Assembly: GCA_031287575.1 (NCBI GenBank)
Contig: JAITSV010000021.1
Coordinates: 1-64,000, forward strand
Length of the DNA stretch: 64,000 nucleotides
Reading direction: 5' to 3'
Source of the DNA: Desulfovibrio sp.
Lineage (GTDB): Bacteria; Desulfobacterota; Desulfovibrionia; Desulfovibrionales; Desulfovibrionaceae
In this document: positions 8,242-16,162 of the stretch, one piece after another
How the letters are laid out: the number at the start of each line of letters is the position of its first letter
How positions within the stretch are numbered: the stretch's first letter is position 1
Program-made: the position numbers and the translations under genes
Notes under the pieces: model-generated
What the model was told of the DNA's origin: nothing
Seen by the model: the letters and a program-made list of their open reading frames with translations, nothing else
Databases searched by the model: none

Positions 8242-10637
8242 GGCGTGTCGTCCTTTGCGGTATTGCCGGATCGCCCGGCTGAAGCGGATGCGCCAGATGC
8301 GCCAGATGCGCCAGATGCGCCAGATGCGCCAGATGCGCCAGATGCGCCAGATGCGCCAGATCCGGCGGATGCGGCGGATGTGGCGGATGCGCCAGATGCG
8401 GCGGAAACGGAGGGGAGTGCCGCCGGAGTGGCGGCGGAAACGGCAGCCGGATCGTCCGCCGGAACGGCATCATCCGCGCCGGGGCTTGCCGCGTCCCGCG
8501 CGTGCTCCTGTCCCATCGCCGGTTCGGCGGGCAGCAGGAAGGTGACCTCCGTGCCCTGGCCGGGGGCGGAACGCAGCGACACCTCGCCGCCATGGGCCTC
8601 CACGATCTTGTGCACGATGGCGAGGCCCAGGCCCGTGCCCTGGCTCTTGGTGGTGAAATAGGGATCGAAGATGGTGGCCAGATGCTCCGGCGCGATGCCG
8701 GTGCCCGTGTCGCGCACCGATACCGCAATGCGGTTGCCCGGCGCGGGGGCAAGGCGCACCGCCAGTTCGCCGCCGCTCGGCATGGCCTCCAGCGCGTTCA
8801 GGAACACGTTGAGCAACGCCTGCGAGAAGCGGTCCGGGTCCAGGAGCGCGCGGGGCAGGGCGCCTTCCGCGCCATCCTGCACCCCGGCCAGCTCGCCGTC
8901 CCGTGTCCCGTCGGGCATGCCGCCTGGCGCACCCTCCGGCGACTCCACCCGCACGTCCACGCCCCGGTGGGCGGCGTCCTGCCGCACCAGCCGCAGCACG
9001 TGGCGCACCAGGAATCCGGCGTCCACCGGGCGGGGGGCGATATCCGAGGGCCGGGCCAGCCCGATGAGGTCGGAGATGACCCGGTTCAGCCGTTCCACCT
9101 CCTGCACCATCACCCGCGCGGCCTCGCGGTCTTCGCTGCCCTCGTCGAAGCGGCTGCCGAAATACGTGGCGTACCCCTTGATGGAACTGAGCGGATTGCG
9201 CAGTTCGTGGGCCACCCCGGCGGCCAGGCTGCCGATGGCGGCCAGCTTTTCACGGCGGCGCACCTCGTCCTGCAATCTGCGCACCTCGCGCAGGTCGCGC
9301 AGGATCAGGATGGCCCCGGCCTCGTCCCCGTCTCCGGCGGCAATGCGCACCCCGCGCACGCTCATGGGCACGGGCGGGCCGCCCGTCACGGGGCAGTCCA
9401 GGGTCACCTCCGTCCCGAAGGACGGGGCCGTATCGGTATCTCCACCGTCTGGCGCACCGCCGGTCAACCGCCCGGCCAGTTCCGCCAGCGGGGCGGGCAG
9501 CACCGCTTCCGGCGTGGCCCCGGCGGTCACGCCATCGCCCAGGCGCAGCAGGTCGCGCGCCGCCGCGTTGCAGGTGGCCACGCGGCCCGCGCCGTCCAGC
9601 ACCACCAGCCCGTCGGGCAGGCTGGTGACCACGTGCAGGGCAAAGGACTGGGCCTGCCGCACCAGCCGCCGCGCGGCGCGGGCATGGCGCGACCACAGCA
9701 GCGAAAGCGCACCGGCCCCGCCCAGCAGGACCAGAATGGACAGCATGACCAAGGTGTGGCGGCGGTCCGCCGCGCGGGCCGCGTCGAAGGGCGCGGTGTC
9801 CAGCGCCACGATGATCACCGGGGGCGGGGCATCGCGCTCGGCCTGCATGTCCGCCTCCATCTCGCGGCGCAGCCAGCCGGGCATGGAGCCCATCATCATG
9901 TTGCCGTGCTCCTGGTCACGCGGGGGGTGGCCCATCATGTGGCCGCCCATGCCCCCCATGCCCATATGGCGCGCCGTGGGCCGCAAGGGGATGAAGGTGC
10001 GGTACACCAGAAAGGCGCGCTGGCCCCCCGCCTCCATGAGTCGCCAGCCCACCTCGTCGCGGTTTTGCGGACTCCCGTCGCGTCCGTCACGCCCCAAAGG
10101 TGCGGGCGGCGGGGGCACGGCCAGGGCCTCCATGGTGGCCGGGTCGGCCAGGGAACGCCCGATCCACTGCGGGTCGCTGTGGGCCAGCACCATGCCCTGC
10201 CTGTCGGTGACGGCAATGAACTGGATGTCCGGCTGGTCGGCCATTTCCTCCAGCAATACCTGCAAGCGCAGTTCGCCCCCGGTGCGCCCGCGCAGGCCGG
10301 TGCGCGCACCAGCCTCGAAGGCCCGGATGAGCGAGGCCCCCTTTTCCGACAGGATGCGCCGCATGGCCTCCTGCTCGCCGTCGTGGTTCAGCGCGGCAAG
10401 CCCCGCCACCAGCAGGGCAAGGACCGCCGTGGCCCCGATGATCAGCCACGGCGAGGGCAGGTTTTCGCCGCTGCCCCAACGGCCACCGCGCCTGCCACGT
10501 CCGAACAGGCCCGATTGGCCCGATTGGCCCGATTGGCCCGGCTGGCCTTCGCGTGCCGCAGACGAGGCGCCGCCCGTGCCGTCCGCACTGTTTGCGCTGT
10601 TCCTGCCGTGTGCGCTGCTGGCGTTTTCCGTAGGCAT
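8238..10637 (-). CDS. zraS: Sensor histidine kinase, ZraS-like, with Met/His-rich sensor segment
   Basis: 799 residues from the ATG at 10637, chosen for its AAGGAAG Shine-Dalgarno. A polar low-complexity N-tail leads into TM1 (PWLIIGATAVLALLVAGLA), a periplasmic domain, and TM2 near HTLVMLSILVLLGGAGALS. The sensor contains HMGMGGMGGHMMGHPP and then HGNMMMG, unusual for ZraS but closely matching the Met/His-rich tail of the neighbouring periplasmic protein. A PAS domain, the H-box (VAHELRNPLSSIKGY) and an HATPase domain (DTGTGIAPEH, GTGLGLAIVHK) follow. About 95 low-complexity residues end the protein, including a run of Gly-Ala-Ser repeats from a 9-bp tandem array. It likely senses a metal or envelope stress and phosphorylates the downstream regulator. 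Confidence 0.88.
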   Translation of the reverse strand: MPTENASSAHGRNSANSADGTGGASSAAREGQPGQSGQSGQSGLFGRGRRGGRWGSGENLPSPWLIIGATAVLALLVAGLAALNHDGEQEAMRRILSEKGASLIRAFEAGARTGLRGRTGGELRLQVLLEEMADQPDIQFIAVTDRQGMVLAHSDPQWIGRSLADPATMEALAVPPPPAPLGRDGRDGSPQNRDEVGWRLMEAGGQRAFLVYRTFIPLRPTARHMGMGGMGGHMMGHPPRDQEHGNMMMGSMPGWLRREMEADMQAERDAPPPVIIVALDTAPFDAARAADRRHTLVMLSILVLLGGAGALSLLWSRHARAARRLVRQAQSFALHVVTSLPDGLVVLDGAGRVATCNAAARDLLRLGDGVTAGATPEAVLPAPLAELAGRLTGGAPDGGDTDTAPSFGTEVTLDCPVTGGPPVPMSVRGVRIAAGDGDEAGAILILRDLREVRRLQDEVRRREKLAAIGSLAAGVAHELRNPLSSIKGYATYFGSRFDEGSEDREAARVMVQEVERLNRVISDLIGLARPSDIAPRPVDAGFLVRHVLRLVRQDAAHRGVDVRVESPEGAPGGMPDGTRDGELAGVQDGAEGALPRALLDPDRFSQALLNVFLNALEAMPSGGELAVRLAPAPGNRIAVSVRDTGTGIAPEHLATIFDPYFTTKSQGTGLGLAIVHKIVEAHGGEVSLRSAPGQGTEVTFLLPAEPAMGQEHARDAASPGADDAVPADDPAAVSAATPAALPSVSAASGASATSAASAGSGASGASGASGASGASGASGASGASASAGRSGNTAKDDTP
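8287..8403. repeat. 9-bp tandem repeat inside the kinase gene
   Basis: GATGCGCCA is repeated perfectly eight times at 8287-8358, followed by five degenerate copies to 8403 (13 units). The unit is a multiple of three, so copy-number change keeps the frame and only changes the number of Gly-Ala-Ser repeats in the C-terminal tail of the kinase. A related in-frame array (GATTGGCCC, three copies near 10511-10540) encodes part of the N-terminal tail. Confidence 0.9.
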
Positions 10638-10847
10638 GGGAATCTTCCTTGCGGTGCGCGGTGCCCGCCGGGGGCGGGGCGTTCGAATCCGCGACACCTG
10701 TTCGATTTTCATACGCCATCCGGGGAGTGGCGTATAGTTTTTATACATATGGCCGGTTTTCATGCAGGTGGCCGAAGGGGTCTTCAGAATGCGAAATGTC
10801 CAAGTTCATCCTGCAATAACAGCGCATTGCGCACGCAGACCGCCCCT

Positions 10848-10863
10848 TGGCACGCCGGTTGCT
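10848..10863 (+). promoter_or_regulatory. Consensus sigma-54 (-24/-12) promoter of the zraP-like gene
   Basis: TGGCACGCCGGTTGCT matches the sigma-54 consensus at every fixed position (GG-N10-GC). It lies 122 bases before the zraP-like start. A near-palindrome GCGCATTGCGC at 10822-10832 lies just upstream. Enhancer-dependent activation by the adjacent GAFTGA-containing response regulator is the natural reading. Confidence 0.9.
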
Positions 10864-10984
10864 TTTACCGGGCCAAGCAACAAGCGCACCAGCCCCGCAC
10901 CACAGTCCATGGCCGCGCCATCCACGGCGGATGCAGCGAAGACGCCAGGCGGGGCGGCAACGAATCAACACAGGAGCACACATC

Positions 10985-11542
10985 ATGAAGACCAAGCATC
11001 TCGTCCTCGGCACCGTCGCCCTCGCGGGCCTGCTCGCCTTTACCGGCATCACCGACAGCGCCTTCGCCCGCATGGGCGTCATGGGCATGGGCGGCGGCTG
11101 CGCCACCGGCGCGGTGTACAACGCCCTGACCCCGGAAAAGCAGGCCAAGTACGACGCCATCTACAAGGAAGCGGACGCCCGCATCCAGCCGCTGAAGGAC
11201 AAGGCCTGGGCCAAGCGCACCGAACTGAACGCCCTGTCCGGCAACCCCAACACCAAGCCGGAAGCCATTTCCAAGCTGACGGGCGAACTGTCCGACCTGC
11301 GCACCCAGATCCGCAAGGAATACACCGCCCTTGACGAACGCCTGGAAAAGGAAGTGGGCGTCAACCCCGGCTACGGCCGCATGGGCCACATGGGCATGGG
11401 CGGCGGCATGATGGGTGGCCACGGCATGGGTCATGGTGGCATGGGTGGCGGCATGATGGGCGGCCAGGGTGGCATGATGGGCGGCCAGGGCATGGGCCAT
11501 GGCCCCATGCATGACGGCGTGATGCCCCAGACCAACCAGTAG
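10985..11542 (+). CDS. zraP: ZraP-like periplasmic metal-binding/chaperone protein
   Basis: 185 residues. A signal peptide (MKTKHLVLGTVALAGLLAFT, cleavage likely after AFA near residue 28) leads to a helical heavy-metal-resistance/CpxP-like core with the LTPEKQAKYDAIYKEAD segment and a following pair of amphipathic helices. The tail from about residue 135 is strongly Met/Gly/His-rich (repeated GHMGMGGGMMGGH-type units), suited to soft-metal binding such as copper, or zinc. It is divergent from the kinase/regulator operon and preceded by a perfect sigma-54 promoter and a GGAG ribosome-binding site. In E. coli ZraP is a zinc-bound octameric periplasmic chaperone that feeds back on ZraS; the same role is inferred here. 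Confidence 0.88.
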   Translation: MKTKHLVLGTVALAGLLAFTGITDSAFARMGVMGMGGGCATGAVYNALTPEKQAKYDAIYKEADARIQPLKDKAWAKRTELNALSGNPNTKPEAISKLTGELSDLRTQIRKEYTALDERLEKEVGVNPGYGRMGHMGMGGGMMGGHGMGHGGMGGGMMGGQGGMMGGQGMGHGPMHDGVMPQTNQ

Positions 11543-11627
11543 CCCGAACACGGACGAAATCCCCGGGGCGCACCGGCCAGCCTTCACAGAGGACTTCCCA
11601 CCTCCGCGCCCCGCATGACTGAAACAG

Positions 11628-11663
11628 AGAGCCGCTGACATCACCGGATGTCGGCGGCTCTTT
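11628..11663 (+). terminator. Terminator of the zraP-like gene
   Basis: A 15-bp stem with one G-T pair (11628-11642 with 11647-11661) and a 4-base loop, followed by TTTCCGTTTT. The remaining intergenic DNA to 11978, before putA, shows no correctly spaced -24/-12 element or other feature. Confidence 0.85.
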
Positions 11664-11978
11664 CCGTTTTGCCATGCCGGGCGTTCCCCATCCCGCCGTG
11701 CCGCCATCACGCCCGTGCCCCTCCCGCCCGCCAGGCCCCGGCCCGTCTGGACGCAAGAGCGACCGCTCCACTCCGACCCCGCGCGGGGTTGATTTCTGGC
11801 ATTCCAGCGCCTACAACCATTCCGAATATCGAAAAATCATGCCGCACGACGGTACGGAAAGCGGACCGCCCGCCCCGCCGCCGCGCGACACAGCAGGAGC
11901 CTTTTCACCACACCGCACGACTCGCACCCACACCACGCCCGCCGGGACCACACCCGCGCGACGCCCAGGAGGAACCGC

Positions 11979-14900
11979 ATGGAACAGCACCTTGATGCCC
12001 GCATCGTCGAGCGCGGCAAGGAATTCTTCAAGAGCATCAGCGGCGAGGCCCCGTCCATCTTCAACAAGGGCTTCTGGACCGGCAAGGTCATGGACTGGGC
12101 CATGCAGAACGAGGGCTTCAAGGTCCAGCTGTTCCGCTTCGTGGACGTTTTGCCCTACCTGAACACCTCCGAGGCGCTCACCCGCCACATCCGCGAATAC
12201 TTTTCCGCCGACGGAGCGGACGTGCCCCCCGTGCTCAAGTGGGGCGCTGGTGCCGCCGGTTTCGGCGGGGCGTTCACCGGCATGCTCATGGGCAAGTTCA
12301 TCCGGTCCAACATCGAGGGCATGGCCCGCACCTTCATCATCGGCGAAAACACCAAGGAAGCCATCAAGGGGCTGGCCAAGCTGCGCAAGGAAGGCTTTGC
12401 CTTCACCGTGGACCTGTTGGGCGAAGCCACGGTGAGCGAGGAAGAAGCCGACGCCTACCGCGACGGCTACCTGGAAGTGCTGGACGCCATCGCCAGGGAA
12501 CACGCCAGGTGGGCGCCGCTGGCCGATTCCACGGGCAGCACCGCCGGTCCCGGCGCGTCCTTGAGCGGGGGGGACTGGGGCCACACCCCCAAGGTGAACG
12601 TGTCCATCAAGCCTTCCGCCCTCTACTCGCAGGCCAAGCCCGGCGACGTGGAAGGCTCGGTGCGGGGCATCCTGTCGCGTCTGGTGCCCATCTACCGCAA
12701 GATCGTGGCCATGGGCGGCTTCCTGTGCATCGACATGGAGCAGCTGAAGTACCGCGAAATGACGCTGGAACTGTTCAAGCGGTTGCGCACCATGCCGGAA
12801 TTCCGCGACTACCCGCACCTGTCCATCGTGCTCCAGGCCTACCTGCGCTGCACCGAACACGATCTGGATGATCTTTTGGCCTGGGGCCGCGCCGAAAAGC
12901 TGCCCTTCGGCATCCGCCTGGTGAAGGGCGCCTACTGGGACTACGAAACGGTGATGGCCAAGCAGAACGGCTGGGAAATTCCCGTGTGGACCCGCAAGCC
13001 GGAATCGGACATCTGCTACGAAAAGCTGGCCCGCCGCATTCTGGAAAACAACGACCTCGTCTACTTCGCCTGCGCCTCGCACAACGTGCGCACCATTTCC
13101 ACGGTGATGGAAACGGCCCGCGCGCTGAACGTGCCCGCGCACCGCTACGAGTTCCAGGTGCTGTACGGCATGGCCGAGCCGGTGCGAAAGGGCCTGAAGA
13201 ACGTGGCCGGGCGCGTGCGCCTGTACTGCCCGTATGGCGAACTGATTCCCGGCATGGCCTACCTGGTGCGCCGCCTGCTGGAAAACACCGCCAACGAATC
13301 CTTCCTGCGCCAGAGCTTCGTGGACGGCGCGGAGCTGGAACGGCTGCTGGAAAACCCGCAGGCCACGCTGGAGCGCGAACTGGCCGCCGCCCCGCCGCCG
13401 CGTCCCGCTCCATTGGCCCAGCCCGGCCCCGACGGCCTGCCCCCGTTCGTCAACGAAAGCATGCTGGACCTGACCATCCCCACCAACCGCGCCGGCTTCG
13501 TGAACGCCATCGCGGACGTGCGCGGCAAGGCGGGCGGGGTGATTCCGCTGTTCATCGGCGGCAAGGACGTGACCACCGAAGACACCATCGCCTCCACCAA
13601 CCCGGCGAGCCCGGCGGAGGTCATCGCCAGGGTCTGCCAGGGCGGCAAGCCGGAAGTGGACGCCGCCATCGAGGCCGCCGAAAAGGCCTTCCCGGCCTGG
13701 CGCGACACATCCCCGGCGGACCGGGCCATGTTCCTGCACCGCGCGGCGGACATCGCCCGCCGCCGCATGTTCGAGCTGTCCGCCTGGCAGGTGCTGGAAG
13801 TGGGCAAGCAGTGGGACCAGGCCTTCCATGACGTGGGCGAAGGCATCGACTTCCTGGACTACTACGCCCACGAAATGCTGCGCCTGGGCACGCCGCGCCG
13901 CATGGGCCGCGCCCCCGGCGAACTGAACCACCTGTTCTACCAGCCGAAAGGCATTGCCGCGGTCATCGCGCCGTGGAACTTCCCCTTCGCCATCGCCATC
14001 GGCATGGCCGCCGCCGCCATCGTCACCGGCAACCCGGTAATCTTCAAGCCGTCGTCCATTGCCTCTCGCATCGGGTACAACCTTGCGGAAATCTTCCGCG
14101 AGGCGGGCCTGCCAGAGGGTGTGTTCAACTACGTGCCGGGCCGCAGCTCGGTCATGGGCGACTACCTGGTGGAACACCCGCAGGTGAGCATGATCTGCTT
14201 CACCGGCTCCATGGAAGTGGGCCTGCGCATTCAGGAAAAGGCGGCAAAGGTGCAGCCCGGCCAGATGCAGTGCAAGCGGGTCATCGCGGAAATGGGCGGC
14301 AAGAACGCCATCATCATCGACGACGACGCCGACCTCGACGAGGCCGTGTTGCAGGTGCTGAACTCCGCGTTCGGCTTCCAGGGCCAGAAGTGCTCGGCCT
14401 GCTCGCGGGTCATCGTGCTGGACCCCATCTACGACCGCTTCGTGGAGCGCCTGGTCAAGGCGGCGCAGGCCATCAAGATCGGCCCGTCGGAAGACCCGGC
14501 CAACTACATGGGCCCGGTGGCCGACGCTTCTTTGCAAAAGAACATCCTGGAATACGTGAAGGTGGCCGAGCAGGAAGGCAAGGTGCTGGTGAAGCGCACC
14601 GACATCCCCGCAGAGGGCTGCTACGTGCCGCTGACCATCGTGGAAGGCATCAAGCCGCATCACCGCATCGCGCAGGAAGAAATCTTCGGCCCGGTGCTGG
14701 CCGTGATGCGCGCGGGCAGCTTTGACGAGGCGCTGGCCATCGCCAACGGCACCCGCTTTGCCCTGACCGGCGGCGTGTTCTCGCGCAGCCCCGAAAACCT
14801 GGCCAAGGCCCGCCGCGACTTCCGCGTGGGCAACCTGTACCTGAACAGGGGGTCCACCGGGGCCATGGTGGAACGCCAGCCCTTCGGCGGGTTCAAGATG

Positions 14901-15029
14901 TCGGGCGTCGGCTCCAAGACCGGCGGCCCCGACTACCTGCTCCAGTTCATGGACCCGCGCTGCGTGACCGAAAACACCATGCGCCGGGGCTTTGCCCCCA
15001 TCGAGGAAGACGACGACTGGATCGGGTAG
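11979..15029 (+). CDS. putA: Bifunctional proline dehydrogenase / P5C dehydrogenase (PutA)
   Basis: 1016 residues; oxidises proline via FAD to pyrroline-5-carboxylate and then with NAD to glutamate. The first half is a PRODH barrel with VNVSIKPSALYSQ, the conserved RLVKGAYWDYE motif, and the barrel end YCPYGELIPGMAYLVRRLLE. The second half is an aldehyde dehydrogenase with APWNFPFAIAIG, FTGSMEVG, the general-base Glu in AEMGGKN and the catalytic Cys in GQKCSACSR. There is no N-terminal ribbon-helix-helix domain, so unlike E. coli PutA it should not repress itself. It stands alone, bounded by a strong terminator. It provides entry of proline into amino-acid catabolism. Confidence 0.95.
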   Translation: MEQHLDARIVERGKEFFKSISGEAPSIFNKGFWTGKVMDWAMQNEGFKVQLFRFVDVLPYLNTSEALTRHIREYFSADGADVPPVLKWGAGAAGFGGAFTGMLMGKFIRSNIEGMARTFIIGENTKEAIKGLAKLRKEGFAFTVDLLGEATVSEEEADAYRDGYLEVLDAIAREHARWAPLADSTGSTAGPGASLSGGDWGHTPKVNVSIKPSALYSQAKPGDVEGSVRGILSRLVPIYRKIVAMGGFLCIDMEQLKYREMTLELFKRLRTMPEFRDYPHLSIVLQAYLRCTEHDLDDLLAWGRAEKLPFGIRLVKGAYWDYETVMAKQNGWEIPVWTRKPESDICYEKLARRILENNDLVYFACASHNVRTISTVMETARALNVPAHRYEFQVLYGMAEPVRKGLKNVAGRVRLYCPYGELIPGMAYLVRRLLENTANESFLRQSFVDGAELERLLENPQATLERELAAAPPPRPAPLAQPGPDGLPPFVNESMLDLTIPTNRAGFVNAIADVRGKAGGVIPLFIGGKDVTTEDTIASTNPASPAEVIARVCQGGKPEVDAAIEAAEKAFPAWRDTSPADRAMFLHRAADIARRRMFELSAWQVLEVGKQWDQAFHDVGEGIDFLDYYAHEMLRLGTPRRMGRAPGELNHLFYQPKGIAAVIAPWNFPFAIAIGMAAAAIVTGNPVIFKPSSIASRIGYNLAEIFREAGLPEGVFNYVPGRSSVMGDYLVEHPQVSMICFTGSMEVGLRIQEKAAKVQPGQMQCKRVIAEMGGKNAIIIDDDADLDEAVLQVLNSAFGFQGQKCSACSRVIVLDPIYDRFVERLVKAAQAIKIGPSEDPANYMGPVADASLQKNILEYVKVAEQEGKVLVKRTDIPAEGCYVPLTIVEGIKPHHRIAQEEIFGPVLAVMRAGSFDEALAIANGTRFALTGGVFSRSPENLAKARRDFRVGNLYLNRGSTGAMVERQPFGGFKMSGVGSKTGGPDYLLQFMDPRCVTENTMRRGFAPIEEDDDWIG

Positions 15030-15050
15030 GCTGACGCTGACGGCTACGCC

Positions 15051-15098
15051 GACGGACCGGGACGGACCGGGACAGACTGGGACGAACTGGGACGAACC
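15051..15098 (+). repeat. Degenerate 10-bp tandem repeat after putA
   Basis: Nearly five copies of GACGGACCGG-like units lie between the putA stop and its terminator. They are non-coding and have no recognised role. Confidence 0.7.
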
Positions 15099-15107
15099 AA
15101 ACGACAA

Positions 15108-15140
15108 GGGCCGCGCACTGCATGGTGCGCGGCCCGTTTT
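15108..15140 (+). terminator. Terminator of putA
   Basis: An 11-bp perfect GC-rich stem (15108-15118 with 15125-15135), loop TGCATG, followed by GTTTTG. Confidence 0.85.
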
Positions 15141-15200
15141 GTCTGCATGGGATCGGAAGAGACACCGGGGGAGGGGCGTGTCCCAACTTCACGCCAGTAT

Positions 15201-15219
15201 ATACATTGTATTGACAAAC
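15201..15219. promoter_or_regulatory. Putative promoter/operator of the toxin-antitoxin pair
   Basis: An 11-bp palindrome ATACATTGTAT at 15201-15211 overlaps the arms TTGT...ACAA at 15207-15218, and a TTGACA -35-like hexamer lies at 15212-15217. It is 48 bases upstream of the antitoxin start, where a ribbon-helix-helix antitoxin would bind to autoregulate. Confidence 0.5.
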
Positions 15220-15258
15220 ATGCCGCCCGGCTTTAGCCTTTCCGCACAGGAGGCCGCC

Positions 15259-15531
15259 ATGGCAAGCACCGACATCATCAACCTGCGCGTTCCCCCGGAG
15301 CAGAAGGCCATCATCGATCTGGCGGCTGCGCTGGCGGGCAAGAACCGCACGGCCTTCATTCTTGAGCATGCCGTGCGTTCCGCCGAGGAACTGTTGCTGG
15401 AAAAGTCCCACTTCCAGCTTTCCACGGCGCAATGGAACGCCTTTCAGGCCGCACTGGACGCGCCGGTGCGCGACAACCCTGCCCTGAAGCGCCTGCTTGC
15501 CACGCCTGCGCCGTGGGATGACGGCGAATGA
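15259..15531 (+). CDS. DUF1778 ribbon-helix-helix antitoxin (TacA-like)
   Basis: 90 residues. The N-terminal half (NLRVPPEQKAIIDLAAALAG, then RTAFILEHAVRSAEELL) is a ribbon-helix-helix DNA-binding and dimerisation unit as in TacA/AtaR. The C-terminal tail ends in the typical PALKRLLATPAPWDD, which wraps the toxin. The start has AGGAGG close upstream. Its stop overlaps the next gene start by ATGA, the usual arrangement of such pairs. Role: neutralise the GNAT toxin and, with it, repress the operon. Confidence 0.92.
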   Translation: MASTDIINLRVPPEQKAIIDLAAALAGKNRTAFILEHAVRSAEELLLEKSHFQLSTAQWNAFQAALDAPVRDNPALKRLLATPAPWDDGE

Positions 15532-16067
15532 GCGGACGCATCGCCGCCCCGGAAGCACTGACCCCGCGACATGACCTGACGGCGTTTTGCAGCGGCGAAC
15601 CCGCACTGGACGACTGGCTGCGCACGCGCGCGGCCAGAAACGAGGGCAAGGCCACCCGCACCTACGTGACCTGCCTGCACGAAATGGACAGGCAGGCAGA
15701 GCCGGGGGCGCGGGTGGTCGGTTTCTATTCGCTGGCGGTAGGCAGCGTGGCCCACGAAATCGTCCCCGGCAGCATCCGGCGCAACATGCCCGACCCGGTG
15801 CCGGTGATGATTCTGGCCCGTCTTGCCGTAGACCAGGGCATGCAAGGGCGGGGCATCGGCAGGGCGCTGGTGCGCGATGCCCTGCTGCGTACCGCCCAGG
15901 CTGCGAGCATAGCGGGCATCCGGGCCATTCTGGTGCATGCGCTGCACGAACGCGCTGCGGCCTTCTATACGGGCTGCGGGTTCCAACCCTCTTCCGTAAG
16001 CCCGCTGACGCTGTTGCTGCGGATGGAAGAGGTGCAGCAATACCTGCACCCGGACCGCACAGGATAA
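15528..16067 (+). CDS. GNAT-family tRNA-acetylating toxin (TacT/AtaT-like)
   Basis: 179 residues. GNAT core with the acetyl-CoA pyrophosphate loop QGMQGRGIGRALVRDAL and the C-terminal AAAFYTGCGFQPSS segment holding the conserved catalytic Tyr. The N-terminal FCSGEPALDDWLRTRAARNE is the start of the DUF1778-partner toxin family. Known members acetylate the amino group of aminoacyl-tRNA to stop translation. The tRNA target here cannot be deduced. It is translationally coupled to the antitoxin, and the pair ends in a strong terminator. Confidence 0.9.
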   Translation: MSGRIAAPEALTPRHDLTAFCSGEPALDDWLRTRAARNEGKATRTYVTCLHEMDRQAEPGARVVGFYSLAVGSVAHEIVPGSIRRNMPDPVPVMILARLAVDQGMQGRGIGRALVRDALLRTAQAASIAGIRAILVHALHERAAAFYTGCGFQPSSVSPLTLLLRMEEVQQYLHPDRTG

Positions 16068-16100
16068 GGCCGGGTTCCACCCGCCACGCATACCGCCATC

Positions 16101-16143
16101 AAACGCAAACGCCCGGCAATGGCATTGCCGGGCGTTTGCGTTT
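16101..16143. terminator. Strong bidirectional terminator
   Basis: A 20-bp perfect stem (16101-16120 with 16124-16143) with a 3-base loop and A/T-rich ends on both sides. It separates the toxin gene (plus) from pyrD (minus), which stops at 16163. Confidence 0.9.
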
Positions 16144-16162
16144 CAGCTCAAGAACGGTGGCA

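Noticed and set aside
8287..8403. CRISPR-like repeats
   Set aside because: The units are 9 bases, contiguous with no spacers, and in frame in a kinase gene.
11813..11828. A sigma-54 promoter for putA (TGGCATTCCAGCGC)
   Set aside because: GG-N9-GC spacing and no TTGC; not a valid -24/-12 element.
11811..15107. A very long open frame (over 1000 codons) antisense to putA
   Set aside because: It is the mirror of a GC-rich coding gene; its protein is His/Gly/Ala-rich without domains, while the plus-strand frame has all PutA motifs. Similar long antisense frames opposite the zra kinase, the U32 gene, phoR and the helicase were dropped for the same reason.
15259..15531. The ribbon-helix-helix protein as the detached DNA-binding domain of PutA
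   Set aside because: Its tail and overlap with a GNAT gene are those of DUF1778 antitoxins, and a strong terminator separates it from putA.
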